Shown: positions 38,024-49,112 of the stretch, one piece after another
Position numbering within the stretch: position 1 is the first letter of the stretch
How the letters are laid out: each line of letters begins with the position of its first letter
DNA from: Streptomyces endophytica
Lineage (GTDB): Bacteria; Actinomycetota; Actinomycetes; Streptomycetales; Streptomycetaceae
Length of the DNA stretch: 64,000 nucleotides
Assembly (NCBI RefSeq): GCF_026153355.1
Contig: NZ_CP110636.1
Span: 868,001-932,000, forward strand
Direction of reading: 5' to 3'
Program-made: the position numbers and the translations under genes
The notes under the pieces: generated by a model
Told to the model about the DNA's origin: nothing
Databases searched by the model: none
What the model saw: only the letters and a program-made list of their open reading frames with translations

Positions 38024-38464
38024 GTGCCCCTCCCAACAGCTTGACAGTCAGCAACAGCGTGGCAACCGCGCGTGGTCGACCGCAACCTCGGGCCAGATAT
38101 TCACCTGTTGTGATGAAACCCAGCTCAGCCACCTGGGGACCGTCCGCGCCCGCACTGGCCGTGCGCATCTTCCGCCTCGCCCACCTCCGGCGTCACACCC
38201 GCACGCGCCACCTCGTCATGTCACGATCGTCCACATGGCCCACCCACAGGGGCGGGCACGATGACGACCACGCCAAACGGGCGGCCCGACGACGCCCCGA
38301 CGGGACGGCCGGACGACCGCCCCGAAACGCGACCGAAAAGCGACCGTTCCGGACCACCCGGGAACGGACCGGACCACCCGGGGAACGGACCGGACCACCC
38401 GGGGAACGGCCCGGACCACCCCGGAACGGAAACGACCGGCCCGGAGCAGGAAGGAAGGCGCCCC
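38024..38464. other. Intergenic region, with possible longer start of the PIG-L gene
   Basis: 441 bases between the divergent GntR and PIG-L genes. An ATG at 38261 is in frame with the PIG-L gene and would add 68 Pro/Gly/Asp-rich residues encoded largely by the tandem repeat at 38351-38430. The downstream start with its own ribosome site is preferred. Confidence 0.5.
38351..38430. repeat. Tandem repeat, unit 20-21 bases, about four copies
   Basis: Units start at 38351, 38371, 38392 and 38413, each with GGACCACCCGGGGAACGG or a one-base variant. The first unit is 20 bases, the next two 21. It lies just upstream of the PIG-L gene start. Confidence 0.8.
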
Positions 38465-39214
38465 ATGCCCGCCGAGCCCCACCTCTCCCCCATGCCCAAG
38501 GACTGGCAGCGGGCCCTCGCCGTCGCCGCCCACCCCGACGACCTCGAATACGGTGCCGCCGCGGCCATCGCCGAATGGACCGCCGCCGGGCGCGAGGTCA
38601 GCTACCTCCTGGTCACCCGTGGCGAGGCCGGTATCGACGGGCTGGCCCCGGCGGAGTGCGCCCGGGTGCGGGAGGTCGAACAGCGGGCCGGCGCCGCGCT
38701 CGTCGGCGTCCACACCGTGGAATTCCTCGACCACCACCGGGACGGCACGATCGACGGCGGAACGGCGCTGCGCCGCGACCTCTCCGCGGCCATCCGCCGC
38801 CACCGCCCGGAGCTCCTGATCACCCTCAACCACCACGACACCTGGCCCGGAGGGCACTGGAACACCCCGGACCACCGGGTGGTCGGCCGGGCGGTCCTGG
38901 ACGCGGCGGGCGACGCCGGCAACCGCTGGATCTTCCCGGAGCTCGCCGACGCCGCCGGCCTCGCCCCCTGGAACGGCGTCCGCTGGGTCGCCGTGGCGGG
39001 CTCGCCGTATCCCACGCACGCCGCCGAGGTCGGCCCCGGCATCGACCGCGCGGTGGCCTCCCTGGCGGCGCACGGTACGTACATCAACGGCCTGCGCGGC
39101 CACGGGCAGGACGCGCAGTCCTACGCCCGCGCCTTCATCGAGCAGACCCTCCGCACCGGCGGGGAACGCCACCGGGGCCGCCCGGCGACCCTGTTCGAGC
39201 TGTTCCCGCGCTAG
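38465..39214 (+). CDS. PIG-L/LmbE family deacetylase
   Basis: 249 residues from the ATG at 38465, with GGAAGGAAGG upstream. The zinc-binding motif AAHPDDLEYG is at residues 21-30 (His23, Asp26), and HHDTWPGGHWNTPDHR, near residue 123, provides the second histidine region. The family removes N-acetyl groups from amino sugars. It is a relative of MshB in this window but clearly a separate enzyme, and its substrate is unknown. A terminator hairpin follows. Confidence 0.88.
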   Translation: MPAEPHLSPMPKDWQRALAVAAHPDDLEYGAAAAIAEWTAAGREVSYLLVTRGEAGIDGLAPAECARVREVEQRAGAALVGVHTVEFLDHHRDGTIDGGTALRRDLSAAIRRHRPELLITLNHHDTWPGGHWNTPDHRVVGRAVLDAAGDAGNRWIFPELADAAGLAPWNGVRWVAVAGSPYPTHAAEVGPGIDRAVASLAAHGTYINGLRGHGQDAQSYARAFIEQTLRTGGERHRGRPATLFELFPR

Positions 39215-39224
39215 GCCCGCCGTA

Positions 39225-39251
39225 GGGCCCGGAACCCCAAGTTCCGGGCCC
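39225..39251. terminator. Bidirectional terminator hairpin
   Basis: GGGCCCGGAAC and its exact complement GTTCCGGGCCC flank a five-base loop between the PIG-L gene and the convergent alpha/beta hydrolase gene. Confidence 0.8.
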
Positions 39252-39262
39252 CGGGCGCCCGT

Positions 39263-40207
39263 TCACCGTCCCGCTGCGAACGTGGCCACCAACTCCGCGA
39301 TCTCCACCGGCCGTTCCAGCACCATCGCATGGGTCGCGTCCACCCCGGCGACGGTGACGTGCGGCTGCGTCCGGGCCAGCTCCGCCAGATCGTGCCGCAG
39401 GCCCTCCGTATAGGCCGCCATCAGGTCGTCGAACCACGACGGCACGCCCGGCACCGGCGGGTTGGGGCGCAGCGCCCGGGCGATCAGCAGCGGCCGGGAA
39501 ACGTTCCGGTACCGACCGAACAGGTCGAGCCCGGCCATCGCCGTCTGCACCTCCCCGGCCTGCCGCCGCCCGGGCCGCAGGAAGAGCCGCCCGTCCCCGG
39601 CCTCCGCCAAGGACCGGCGCACGCCCGCCTCCATCACGTCGGCGGGAATCCCCAACTCGGCGGCCATGCCGGTCTGATAGCCGATCACGCCCGCCAACGC
39701 CGCGGCGTCGAAGGGTCGTCCGCCCGCCTCCTCGGCGAACTGCCGTGCCTCGGCGAGCCGTTCCCGCACCCGATCCGGGTCCAGCCCGGCGTACTGCTCC
39801 GGCCGTCCCATCCCGTGCCCGTCGAGGTTCACCGCCGCGGGCACGAGGTCCGCCAGGGCCTCCAGGCACCGTACGGCCACCATCCCGCCCAGGGAGTGCC
39901 CGACCACCACGGCCCGCGGTATCCCGCACGCCGTCAGCACGGCCCGTACGTCCTCGACGGCCGTCTCGAAGGTCCACGGCACCGCGCCGTCCCCCGACCG
40001 CCCGTGCCCCCGCAGGTCCAGCGCCAGCACGCGGTGCCCGGTGGCCAGCAGCGGCGCCACCCGTTCCCAGTCCATGAGCGTCCGTCCGGCCCCGTGCAGC
40101 AACAGCAGCGCCGTCCCGGCCCCGCCGTGGTCCCGCACCGCCAGCTCCGCCCCGTCGCCGGCCTCGCACACCAGGTCCCGGCCCGTATCCCTCGCGCTTC
40201 GCGTCAT
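39263..40207 (-). CDS. Alpha/beta hydrolase
   Basis: 314 residues. The oxyanion region is LLLHGAG (34-40), the nucleophile Ser105 is in GHSLGG, and the likely catalytic His is in ATHAMVLERP near residue 295. There is no signal peptide, so it is cytoplasmic. Esterase, lactonase or C-C hydrolase activities are all possible. The ATG has no ribosome site, but TAGCGT lies six bases before it, indicating a leaderless message. Confidence 0.88.
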   Translation of the reverse strand: MTRSARDTGRDLVCEAGDGAELAVRDHGGAGTALLLLHGAGRTLMDWERVAPLLATGHRVLALDLRGHGRSGDGAVPWTFETAVEDVRAVLTACGIPRAVVVGHSLGGMVAVRCLEALADLVPAAVNLDGHGMGRPEQYAGLDPDRVRERLAEARQFAEEAGGRPFDAAALAGVIGYQTGMAAELGIPADVMEAGVRRSLAEAGDGRLFLRPGRRQAGEVQTAMAGLDLFGRYRNVSRPLLIARALRPNPPVPGVPSWFDDLMAAYTEGLRHDLAELARTQPHVTVAGVDATHAMVLERPVEIAELVATFAAGR

Positions 40208-40213
40208 GCGTCC

Positions 40214-40219
40214 ACGCTA
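40214..40219 (-). promoter_or_regulatory. Alpha/beta hydrolase -10 element, leaderless start
   Basis: TAGCGT on the minus strand ends six bases before the ATG, with no ribosome site. Confidence 0.45.
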
Positions 40220-40414
40220 GGGCCGCCGCACGCGTTCAAGATCATCCGGGAAGTCGATGCGCCGGGGCCCCTTTCCGGGAGAGAATGGATCATCCCCCTC
40301 CACCCGGCGCGCCGCCGCCCGCCCTCGTCCCGGCGCCGGGACGGCGCGGTACGGGCTGCCGGAACGGCCGTCCTCGGGCGTGCGCCGCCCCGGCCTGCGG
40401 GGGTCGGCGGTGGT

Positions 40415-40834
40415 TCACGCGGCGCGGAGTTCCGCCCACCATGTGATGCCGCCCGCGTGGACCCGTGTGCCGCACCCGGTCGCCAGGGCGGTGACGATGC
40501 CGAGCCCGCGTCCGTGCTCGCCCGGGCAGGGCTCCACGGTCGGCCGGCCGGCCGCCCCGGCCCCGGCGTCGGTCACCTCGACCCGCAGGCCGTGGCCCCC
40601 GTCGACGACCCGTGACAGCCGCAGCACCGCCGGCGGCAGGGCATGGACGACCGCGTTGGTGATGAGCTCCGAGATCACCAGGAGCGCGTCCTCGGCGAGG
40701 TCCGGTGCCAGGTTCCAGTCGGCCAGGACCGTACGCGCCCGCCGGCGGACGACCGAGACGGACTCGGGGATGTGCGGCAGCGGAAAGACATGTTCGGACG
40801 CCTCCCGAACCGCCGCGTCAAGCTGTGCCGTCAT
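40415..40834 (-). CDS. Small histidine-kinase-like ATPase
   Basis: 139 residues from ATG after GGAGGAGGCGGC. An N-box (SELITNAVVHA), a G1-like DAGAG and a second glycine box (GEHGRGLGIV) make a minimal HATPase fold. It ends soon after WWAEL. It belongs to the large group of Streptomyces RsbW-like proteins with unknown partners. It is divergent from the IclR gene, with no obvious antagonist gene beside it. Confidence 0.85.
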   Translation of the reverse strand: MTAQLDAAVREASEHVFPLPHIPESVSVVRRRARTVLADWNLAPDLAEDALLVISELITNAVVHALPPAVLRLSRVVDGGHGLRVEVTDAGAGAAGRPTVEPCPGEHGRGLGIVTALATGCGTRVHAGGITWWAELRAA

Positions 40835-40986
40835 GCCGCCTCCTCCGAGGCCCCCGTACCGGCTGGAACGCCGGGCTTGAGGGGGACGCTATGAGGCACG
40901 AGGGGGGCGGTCAATGAACACCGGTCGGCATTACCGAACGCTCGCCCGCGGAGGGCCGTCTCCCCGGCGGATGCCGACCGCGGGAC

Positions 40987-40992
40987 TACGAT
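40987..40992 (+). promoter_or_regulatory. IclR gene -10 element, leaderless start
   Basis: TACGAT ends six bases before the ATG at 40999, with no ribosome site. Confidence 0.45.
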
Positions 40993-40998
40993 GGCCTC

Positions 40999-41766
40999 AT
41001 GGCCGGCCCGGTCCAGTCGATCGAACGGGCGGCGGCAATCCTGCGTCTGCTCGCCAGTGGGCCCCGTCGGCTCGGGCTGGGTGAGGTGGCCGTGTCGCTC
41101 GGGCTGGCGAAGGGCACCACCCACGGCATCCTGCGCACCCTGCAGAACATCGACTTCGTCGAGCAGGACCCCGCGACCGGGAAGTACCAGCTCGGGGCGG
41201 CGCTGCTGCACCTGGGCACCAGCTACCTCGACGTGAACGAGCTGCGGTCCCGCTCCATCAACTGGGCCGACGCGCTCGCCGCCCGCAGCGGGGAGGCGGT
41301 CCGGCTGGGCGCGCCCCTGGAGGGCAAGGTGCTCATCGTCCACCACGTCTTCCGCCCCGACGACACCCTGCAGACGCTGGACGTGGGCGCGCTGCTGCCC
41401 CTGCACGCCTCCTCGCTCGGCAAGGTGCTGCTGGCGTTCGGCAGTGTGCCCCTGGAGCCGGCCGTGGAGGCCGGACTGGAGGCGTACACCCGCCACACCC
41501 TGGTCGACCCCGGGCACCTCACCCGGGCGCTCAACGAGGTCCGGGAGCTCGGGTGGGCCGCCGAAGTGCAAGAAATGGTCATGGGCGACGCCGGCGTCGC
41601 CGCGCCGATCCGGGGCCACGGCGGCCTCGTGGTGGGCGCCATCGGCGCCTCCGGGACGGTCGAGCGGATCTGCGACTCCAAAGGGGTTCCCCAGTCGGCG
41701 CTGGTCAGCCAGGTCCGCCACGCCGCCCAGGCGATCTCCAGGGATCTGGGGGCCGCCCGCTGGTGA
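40999..41766 (+). CDS. IclR family regulator, probable control of glpK
   Basis: 255 residues. The winged helix occupies residues 1-65 ([30 protein letters not shown]), and the IclR effector domain follows ([23 protein letters not shown]). It resembles GylR, the glycerol-responsive IclR regulator of Streptomyces, and the glycerol kinase gene follows 37 bases downstream. It therefore probably controls glpK and itself. Unlike the classical gyl operon, no glpF or glpD gene is present here. Confidence 0.9.
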   Translation: MAGPVQSIERAAAILRLLASGPRRLGLGEVAVSLGLAKGTTHGILRTLQNIDFVEQDPATGKYQLGAALLHLGTSYLDVNELRSRSINWADALAARSGEAVRLGAPLEGKVLIVHHVFRPDDTLQTLDVGALLPLHASSLGKVLLAFGSVPLEPAVEAGLEAYTRHTLVDPGHLTRALNEVRELGWAAEVQEMVMGDAGVAAPIRGHGGLVVGAIGASGTVERICDSKGVPQSALVSQVRHAAQAISRDLGAARW

Positions 41767-41803
41767 GTCCCGCCGCCTCATGCCCCGCAACGGAAGGCTG
41801 ATC

Positions 41804-43318
41804 ATGGTTGAGCGGTATGTGATGTCCATCGATCAGGGCACCACCTCCACCCGATGCATCCTGTTCGACCACCAGGGGCGGCTGGTGTCGGTCGTCCAGC
41901 GGGAGCACCAGCAGCACTTCCCCCGGCCCGGGTGGGTCGAGCACGACGCGGTCGAGATCTGGCACACCCTGCAGCGCGTGGTGCCGCAGGCGCTCTCCCA
42001 TGCCGACGTCGGCCCCGATGAGGTCGCCGCCGTCGGCATCGCCAACCAGCGCGAGACGACCGTGCTGTGGGACCCGCGTACCGGCGTCCCGCTGGGCAGG
42101 GCGATCGTCTGGCAGGACACCCGCACGGGTTCGCTGGTCGAGGACCTCAGGAGCCGGCCCGGGGACGAGTTCTTCCTCCGGCGCTGCTGCCTGGCCCCTT
42201 CCACGTACTTCTCGGCCCCCCGGATCCGCTGGCTGTTCGACCACGTCGACGGGCTGCAGCGACGCGCCGAGGACGGCGGGGTGCTGTTCGGCACGATGGA
42301 GAGCTGGCTGATCTGGAACCTCACCGGCGGGCCGGCCGGCGGCTTGCACCTGACCGACGTCACCAACGCCAGCCGCACCATGCTCATGAACATCAGCACC
42401 CTCGACTGGGACGAGGAGCTGCTGGAGTTCTTCGAGGTTCCCCGCTCGATGCTCCCGGAGATCCGCCCCTCGGCCGAGACCTACGGGACCGCCCGTTCCG
42501 TCATCCCGGGCGTCCGTATCGCCGCGGCACTGGGTGACCAGCAGGCGGCGCTGTTCGGGCAGACCTGCTTCTCCCCGGGCGAGGCGAAGTGCACCTACGG
42601 GACCGGCAGCTTCCTGCTGCTCAACACCGGCACCGACCTCGTACGGTCCCGGCACGGGCTGCTCACCACCGTCGCCTACAAGATCGAGGACCAGCCCGCG
42701 GTCTACGCGCTCGAAGGCCCGATCGCCGTCACCGGCGCGCTGGTCCAGTGGTTCCGCGACCGGCTGGGGCTGATCAGCAGCGCCCCCGAGATCGAGACCC
42801 TCGCGCGCACCGTCGAGAACAACGGCGGCTGCTACATCGTCCCGGCGTTCTCCGGCCTGTACGCGCCGCACTGGCGCAGCGACGCCCGCGGGGTCATCGT
42901 CGGCCTCACCTCGTACATCACCAAGGGGCACCTGGCCCGGGCGGTGCTGGAGGCCACCGGCTGGCAGACCCGGGAGGTGGTCGACGCCATGAACGCCGAC
43001 TCCTCGCTCGCCCTGAAGGTGCTCAAGGTGGACGGCGGGATGACGTCGGACAACCTGCTCATGCAGTTCCTGGCCGATGTGCTCGACGTGCCCGTGGTGC
43101 GCCCCATGGCCGTGGAGACGGTCTCCCTGGGCGCCGCCTACGCCGCCGGGCTCGCCGCCGGCTACTGGCCCGACCTGGAGGTCCTGCGCCGCAATTGGCA
43201 CCGGGCCGCCCAGTGGCTGCCGGACATGGCCCCCGAGCGGCGGCAGGCGGAGTACGCGGACTGGAAGCGCGCGGTCGAGCGCTCGCTCGGCTGGATCGCC
43301 CCGCCGGCCCCGCCCTGA
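41804..43318 (+). CDS. glpK: Glycerol kinase
   Basis: 504 residues from the ATG at 41804 (GGAAGG upstream). The FGGY kinase fold is complete: [10 protein letters not shown] near the N-terminus for phosphate binding, [11 protein letters not shown] around 80, [18 protein letters not shown] around 270, and [13 protein letters not shown]. It converts glycerol and ATP to glycerol 3-phosphate. The length matches the family. It is co-transcribed with the IclR gene and followed by a hairpin shared with ychF. Confidence 0.95.
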   Translation: MVERYVMSIDQGTTSTRCILFDHQGRLVSVVQREHQQHFPRPGWVEHDAVEIWHTLQRVVPQALSHADVGPDEVAAVGIANQRETTVLWDPRTGVPLGRAIVWQDTRTGSLVEDLRSRPGDEFFLRRCCLAPSTYFSAPRIRWLFDHVDGLQRRAEDGGVLFGTMESWLIWNLTGGPAGGLHLTDVTNASRTMLMNISTLDWDEELLEFFEVPRSMLPEIRPSAETYGTARSVIPGVRIAAALGDQQAALFGQTCFSPGEAKCTYGTGSFLLLNTGTDLVRSRHGLLTTVAYKIEDQPAVYALEGPIAVTGALVQWFRDRLGLISSAPEIETLARTVENNGGCYIVPAFSGLYAPHWRSDARGVIVGLTSYITKGHLARAVLEATGWQTREVVDAMNADSSLALKVLKVDGGMTSDNLLMQFLADVLDVPVVRPMAVETVSLGAAYAAGLAAGYWPDLEVLRRNWHRAAQWLPDMAPERRQAEYADWKRAVERSLGWIAPPAPP

Positions 43319-43357
43319 CACCCCGGCGCGCGGCCGAACCGACCACCGACGGACAGC

Positions 43358-43391
43358 CCGGCCCCGCCGCCAGGCACGCCGGCGGGGCCGG
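43358..43391. terminator. Bidirectional terminator between glpK and ychF
   Basis: A perfect 12-base inverted repeat (CCGGCCCCGCCG and its complement) with a ten-base loop lies between two convergent genes. Confidence 0.75.
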
Positions 43392-43461
43392 ACCCCGGAG
43401 GGAACCGACCCCGCTTCACCTGCATGCTTTCGGCATCGTTCGATCAATGCCGCGGCGGGCG

Positions 43462-44550
<1,089 letters not shown>

Positions 44551-44618
44551 GGTGGCGACTCGACTTCCGAAGGGAGAGCGGTGGGGTGGGCAACGGCCTC
44601 GTGAGGGGCCGATCCACC

Positions 44619-44624
44619 AGTCTA
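44619..44624 (-). promoter_or_regulatory. ychF -10 element
   Basis: TAGACT on the minus strand would place the transcription start near 44611, giving a 60-base leader. Confidence 0.4.
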
Positions 44625-44802
44625 CGGGGCGGGCGGCGGCGCCCGGCCGCCCCAGGCCCGGGCCGGCGCCCCGGCTGCCGCGTCCCCTTCCCGGTCCCGT
44701 CCTGGCCCGTCCCGCACCGGCCCCGCACCCGCTCGTGTCGAACGCAGTCCCAAGCTCGGCCAAAGCGCGTGTCCCGTAACCGGTTAATACCACTTAGCGG
44801 CC

Positions 44803-44808
44803 TACCGT
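44803..44808 (+). promoter_or_regulatory. DUF6542 gene -10 element, leaderless start
   Basis: TACCGT ends six bases before the GTG at 44815, with no ribosome site. Confidence 0.45.
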
Positions 44809-44814
44809 TGGCGA

Positions 44815-45755
44815 GTGGAGCAACACGAAGCGCGCACCCCCCAGCACGGCCCGCCGTGGTCCGGACGCCCGGCCGCGGACCAGGACGCCCGGCTCCCGCG
44901 CCCGGCGGAGGCCGTGGCCCCCGACCCCGACGACGACTTCCTCTCCGCGATGCGGGCCTCCGGCTTCGCGTCCGTCCCGATCGCGGCGCCCGCGCCCGTA
45001 CGGGCCACGGCGCGCGGCCCGGCGCAGGCGTGGGCCGCCCGGGGCCCACCCCGGCGGCCCTGGCGGGACCCGTGGGTGAGCGGCCGGCCGTGCCGCCCCC
45101 GGCAGGGATGGAATCCTCGGCCGTCTACCGGGCGCGTCCGCAGCGTCCGCTGCCCGCGGCGCCGGAGAACCTGCGGCGCCGGATGCCCGCGGCGAAGCTC
45201 ACCGGCCTGGGCTGCTGGCTGCTGGCGACGCTCGCGCTGTTCGCCTTCGCCGGCCTGGACCAGCTGCTGCTCGGCGGCGCGCAGACCCCGTACGGCGTGT
45301 TCTTCCTGCTGGTGGGCGTCGGCGCGGCGGTGTGGGTGCGGCCGTACGACCTGATCTGCGCGCCGGTCACGCTGCCGATCGCGTTCACGCTCGGGGCGGT
45401 GCCGATCCACCGCGGCGGGGACGGTTTCGGCGGGCTGCTGATGGGCGTCTTCACCGTCCTCGCGCTGAACGCCGGCTGGCTCTACGCGGGCACGCTGGTC
45501 TGCGCGCTGATCGCGGTCGTCCGGCGGGCGGCGGTCAGCGCGCGACGTCGGGCCAGCCGACCGGTGACGCGACCGCGGAGCGGGGAGCCCGGGCCGGCGG
45601 ACCGGGCGGCGGCCCGGAAGGCTGACCGGTCGCGGCCACGGCCGGGGACGCGGCCGCGGCAGGTGGCGCGCCAGCCCGAGCGGCGTACGCGGCCATCGCA
45701 GCCCCCACGATCCCCGCGTTGTTCTGAAGCTGAGCCGGCACGATCTCGGCCCTGA
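44815..45755 (+). CDS. DUF6542-type membrane protein, frame broken once
   Basis: The N-terminal 75 residues are hydrophilic ([15 protein letters not shown]). Near base 45050 the frame is lost, and the next frame continues with [17 protein letters not shown] and three to four membrane spans (about 45200-45530, [33 protein letters not shown]). The family name is recalled from Streptomyces proteins next to ppgK. The final 70 codons, after SARRRASRP, overlap ppgK on the other strand and are Arg/Pro-rich without conserved features. A second lost base may have removed a natural stop near 45545. Function is unknown. Confidence 0.7.
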
Positions 45756-46428
45756 TGCCCTCGATCAGCGGCAGGAACTTCTCGGCCTTGCGGCTCACCC
45801 CGCCGCCGATCACGAACAGCTCGGGCGAGAACAGCATCTCCACATGGGCGAGGTACTTCTGGACCCGGCGCGCCCAGCGCTGCCAGCTGAGCTCCTCGTC
45901 CTCCTTGGCCTTGGTGGAGGCGCGTTTCTCGGCGTCGTGGCCGTGCAGTTCGAGGTGGCCGAGCTCGGTGTTCGCGAGGAGCCGGCCGTCGGTGAAGACG
46001 GCGCTGCCGATGCCGGTGCCGAGGGTGAGGACGATGACGGTGCCGCCCCGGCCGCGGCCGGCGCCGAAGCGCATCTCGGCCAGGCCGGCCGCGTCCGCGT
46101 CGTTGAGGAGGGTCACCGCGCAGCCGCCGGCCTCGCCGCCGAGGCGGTCGGTGATCAGGGCGGCGGCGTCGGTGCCGATCCATCGTCTGTCGACGTTGGC
46201 GGCGGTGCGGGTGATGCCGCCGGTGACCACTCCGGGGAAGGTCACGCCGACCGGGCCGGTCCAGCCGAAGTGCGCGACCACCTCGCGGACGCAGTCCGCG
46301 ACGGCGTCCGGGGTGGCCGGATGCGGGGTCAGTACCTTGTGGCGCTCCTCGACGAGGTCGCCGCGTTCGAGATCCACCGGGGCGCCCTTGATGCCCGATC
46401 CGCCGATGTCCACACCGAAGACCCTCAT
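45535..46428 (-). CDS. ppgK: Polyphosphate glucokinase (ROK family)
   Basis: 297 residues. [13 protein letters not shown] (4-16) and [12 protein letters not shown] are the phosphate-binding motifs, and [17 protein letters not shown] is near residue 155. In actinobacteria this enzyme phosphorylates glucose with polyphosphate or ATP. The last 45 residues after AAYAARAG are Ala/Pro-rich and longer than in enzymes I recall (about 250). They overlap the DUF6542 frame on the opposite strand. The ATG is preceded at seven bases by TAGCCT and has no ribosome site. Confidence 0.93.
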   Translation of the reverse strand: MRVFGVDIGGSGIKGAPVDLERGDLVEERHKVLTPHPATPDAVADCVREVVAHFGWTGPVGVTFPGVVTGGITRTAANVDRRWIGTDAAALITDRLGGEAGGCAVTLLNDADAAGLAEMRFGAGRGRGGTVIVLTLGTGIGSAVFTDGRLLANTELGHLELHGHDAEKRASTKAKEDEELSWQRWARRVQKYLAHVEMLFSPELFVIGGGVSRKAEKFLPLIEGIRAEIVPAQLQNNAGIVGAAMAAYAARAGAPPAAAASPAVAATGQPSGPPPGPPARAPRSAVASPVGWPDVAR

Positions 46429-46435
46429 GGGGAAA

Positions 46436-46441
46436 AGGCTA
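46436..46441 (-). promoter_or_regulatory. ppgK -10 element, leaderless start
   Basis: TAGCCT lies seven bases before the ppgK ATG, with no ribosome site. Confidence 0.5.
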
Positions 46442-46527
46442 GGCGCGGACGGGCCCGGCCGCCCAGGGAACGCGGAACCGGCGGCACTGTCGTCCGCCGG
46501 GGCCGCGCTCGCCGTCGGGACCGGGTG

Positions 46528-47572
46528 TCAGGCGTCGGTGTCCTCGGTCGCCGCCTTGGCCTCCGCGCGCAGATCGCGGCGGAGTTCCTTGGGCAGCGAG
46601 AAGGTGATGGACTCCTCGGCCGCCTTGACGATCTCGACGTCGCCGTAGCCGCGCTCGGCGAGCCATTCCAGGACCTGCTCGACCAGGACCTCCGGGACGG
46701 AGGCGCCGGAGGTGACGCCGACCGTGGTCACGCCCTCCAGCCAGGCCTCGTCGATCTCGCTGGCGAAGTCCACGAGGTAGGCCTCGCGGGCGCCGGCGAG
46801 CTTGGCGACCTCGACAAGCCGCTTGGAGTTGGAGGAGTTGCGGGAGCCGACCACGATGACCAGGTCCGCGTCGGCGCCCATCTGCTTCACGGCGAGCTGG
46901 CGGTTCTGGGTGGCGTAGCAGATGTCGTCGCTGGGCGGGGAGATCAGCTGCGGGAACTTCTCCTTCAGCGCGTCGACGGTCTCCATGGTCTCGTCGACGG
47001 AGAGGGTGGTCTGGGAGAGCCAGACGATCTTCGACGGGTCGCGGACCTCGACCTTGGCGACGTCGCCGGGACCGTCGACGAGCTGGATGTGGTCGGGGGC
47101 CTCGCCGGAGGTGCCGATGACCTCTTCGTGGCCCTCGTGGCCGATCAGGAGGATGTCGTAGTCCTCGCTGGCGTAGCGGACGGCTTCCTTGTGGACCTTG
47201 GTCACCAGGGGGCAGGTCGCGTCGATGGTGGCGAGGCGGCCCTGCTTGGCCTCCTCGTGGACGACGGGGGCGACGCCGTGCGCCGAGAACATCACGATGT
47301 TGCCCGGCGGGACCTCCTCCGTGCGCTCGACGAAGATCGCGCCCTTCTTCTCCAGGGTCTTCACGACGTACTTGTTGTGCACGATCTCGTGGCGCACGTA
47401 GACGGGGCGCCGTACTGCTCCAGGGCTTTCTCGACGGCGATCACGGCACGGTCCACGCCCGCGCAGTAGCCACGGGGGCGGCGAGCAGGACCTTGCGGCC
47501 GGCGGGCTGGGTGTCACTGGGACGCGCAGCGTCTCCACTGGGGGCGGCGGTGGGCGACGGGCGGGAAGTCAT
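46528..47572 (-). CDS. ispH: IspH, HMBPP reductase (isoprenoid synthesis), frame broken twice
   Basis: The last step of the non-mevalonate pathway, making IPP and DMAPP. Start ATG at 47572. The N-terminus reads [13 protein letters not shown] to KVLLAAP, then one C is missing near 47474. [20 protein letters not shown] lies in the next frame, and a second C is missing near 47404 before [10 protein letters not shown]. The rest is intact. All three cluster cysteines can be found ([20 protein letters not shown]), as can the HGV and GHEGHEE histidines. Joined length is about 348, normal for the family. Because the pathway is essential in Streptomyces, the breaks are almost certainly sequence errors. 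Confidence 0.92.
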
Positions 47573-47579
47573 GTCGTCC

Positions 47580-47585
47580 ATCGTA
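47580..47585 (-). promoter_or_regulatory. ispH -10 element, leaderless start
   Basis: TACGAT lies seven bases before the ATG at 47572. An in-frame ATG three codons further upstream overlaps this element and is less likely to be used. Confidence 0.5.
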
Positions 47586-47657
47586 AGGGCCGTGCCCGGC
47601 GCCCGAAGATCGGCCGCTGGCCCAGACTGGGAGGTCGGAACTACCGAGGAGGCCGGG

Positions 47658-49065
47658 ATGGAGTCGGGCGGCGGGCCGGGGCGGGCGAGGAGGCGGGGCC
47701 GGCGGCGCTGCGGCGGACGCTGACGTTCCGGGACCTGGTCGTCTACGGGCTGCTGTTCATCGCCCCGATGGCGCCGGTCGGGATCTTCGGCACCCTGCAG
47801 GCGAAGTCGCACGGCGCGATCACCCTGGTCTACCTGGTGGCGACGGCCGCGATGGCGTTCACGGCGTACTCGTACGCCCAGATGGTGCGGGTCGCGCCGC
47901 GGGCCGGTTCGGTCTACACCTACGCGCGGGTGGGGCTGGGGGACGGCGCCGGGTTCGTCGCCGGGTGGATGGCGATGCTGGACTACCTGCTGATCCCGGC
48001 GGTGGCGTATCTGTTCTCCGGGATCGCGCTGCACGCCCTGGTGCCGTCGGTGCACCAGTGGGTGTGGACGGCGCTGGCCGTGGTGGTGACGACGCTGCTG
48101 AACCTGTGGGGCGTGCGGACCGCGGCGGTGGTCGGCTTCGTGGTGCTGGCGATGGAGCTCGCGGTGCTGCTGGTCTTCGTCGGCGCGGCCGGGTACGTGC
48201 TGGTCACGGAGGGGGCGCGGCGGGACTGGAGCGAGCCGTTCCGCGGTGCGGGCGCCTTCTCCCCGGTGGCGGTGCTCGCGGCGGTGTCGGTCGCGGTCCT
48301 GTCGTTCCTGGGCTTCGACGCGATCGCGTCGTTCGCGGAGGAGTCGGCGGGTGGCGTGTCGAGGGTGGCGCGGGCGGTGCTGGCCTGTCTGGTGGTGGCG
48401 GGGGTGCTGTTCGCCGTGCAGACGTATCTCGCGGCGCTGCTCGCCCGGTGTCCGCGGCCGAGCTGGCGGCCAGACCGGGTGAGCAGGGTGCCGCCTTCTA
48501 CGCGACGGCGGAGTCGGCCGCCGGGCCGTGGCTGGGGCAGTTGGTGGCGGCCAGCAAGGCGATCGGGGCGGCGTTCGCGGCGCTGGCGGGGCAGGCGGCG
48601 GCCGGGCGGCTGCTGTTCGCGATGGCCCGGGACCGGCGGCTGCCGGGGGCGATGGCCGAGGTGGACGCCCGCCACGGGGTGCCGCGCCGGGCGCTGCTGG
48701 GCGCGGCGGTGGTGACGCTGGTGGCGGCGGTGTGGGCGGCGCGCCGGGACGACGGGCTGGACCAGCTGTCGTCGGTCGTGAACGTGGGGGCGCTGACCGC
48801 GTTCGGGCTGCTGCACGCCTCGGTGATCGGCTGGTTCCGCTTCCGGGCGCGGGAGCGGGCCGGGGTGCCAGGCGTGCTGCGGCACGTGGTGGTGCCACTG
48901 CTGGGGCTCGCGGTGGTGGTCGCCGTGCTCGTGGCGGCGTCGCCGACGGCGCGGGCCGTGGGCGGCTGCTGGCTGGCGGTGGGGCTGGTGTGGCTGGCGG
49001 TGCAGTACGGGCGACGGTCGCGGGCCGGTGGTGCGGGGCCCGGGGAGGGCGGGGCGGCGGGCTGA
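47658..49065 (+). CDS. APC family amino acid permease, frame broken twice
   Basis: ATG at 47658 after GAGGAGG. The frame is lost between about 47676 and 47700 (GRARRR instead of [15 protein letters not shown]). It then runs through eight spans starting [15 protein letters not shown], is lost again near 48446 (a C run after LAALLA), and resumes with [20 protein letters not shown] to the stop at 49065. The joined protein has about 470 residues and 12 spans, normal for APC transporters. The substrate is unknown. It is divergent from ispH. Confidence 0.87.
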
Positions 49066-49099
49066 GGGCGAGGCGGCCGGCACTGTCGGTGGTCGCCGC

Positions 49100-49105
49100 T
49101 ACGCT
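49100..49105 (+). promoter_or_regulatory. xseA -10 element, leaderless start
   Basis: TACGCT lies seven bases before the ATG at 49113, with no ribosome site. Confidence 0.5.
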
Positions 49106-49112
49106 CGCTCGT

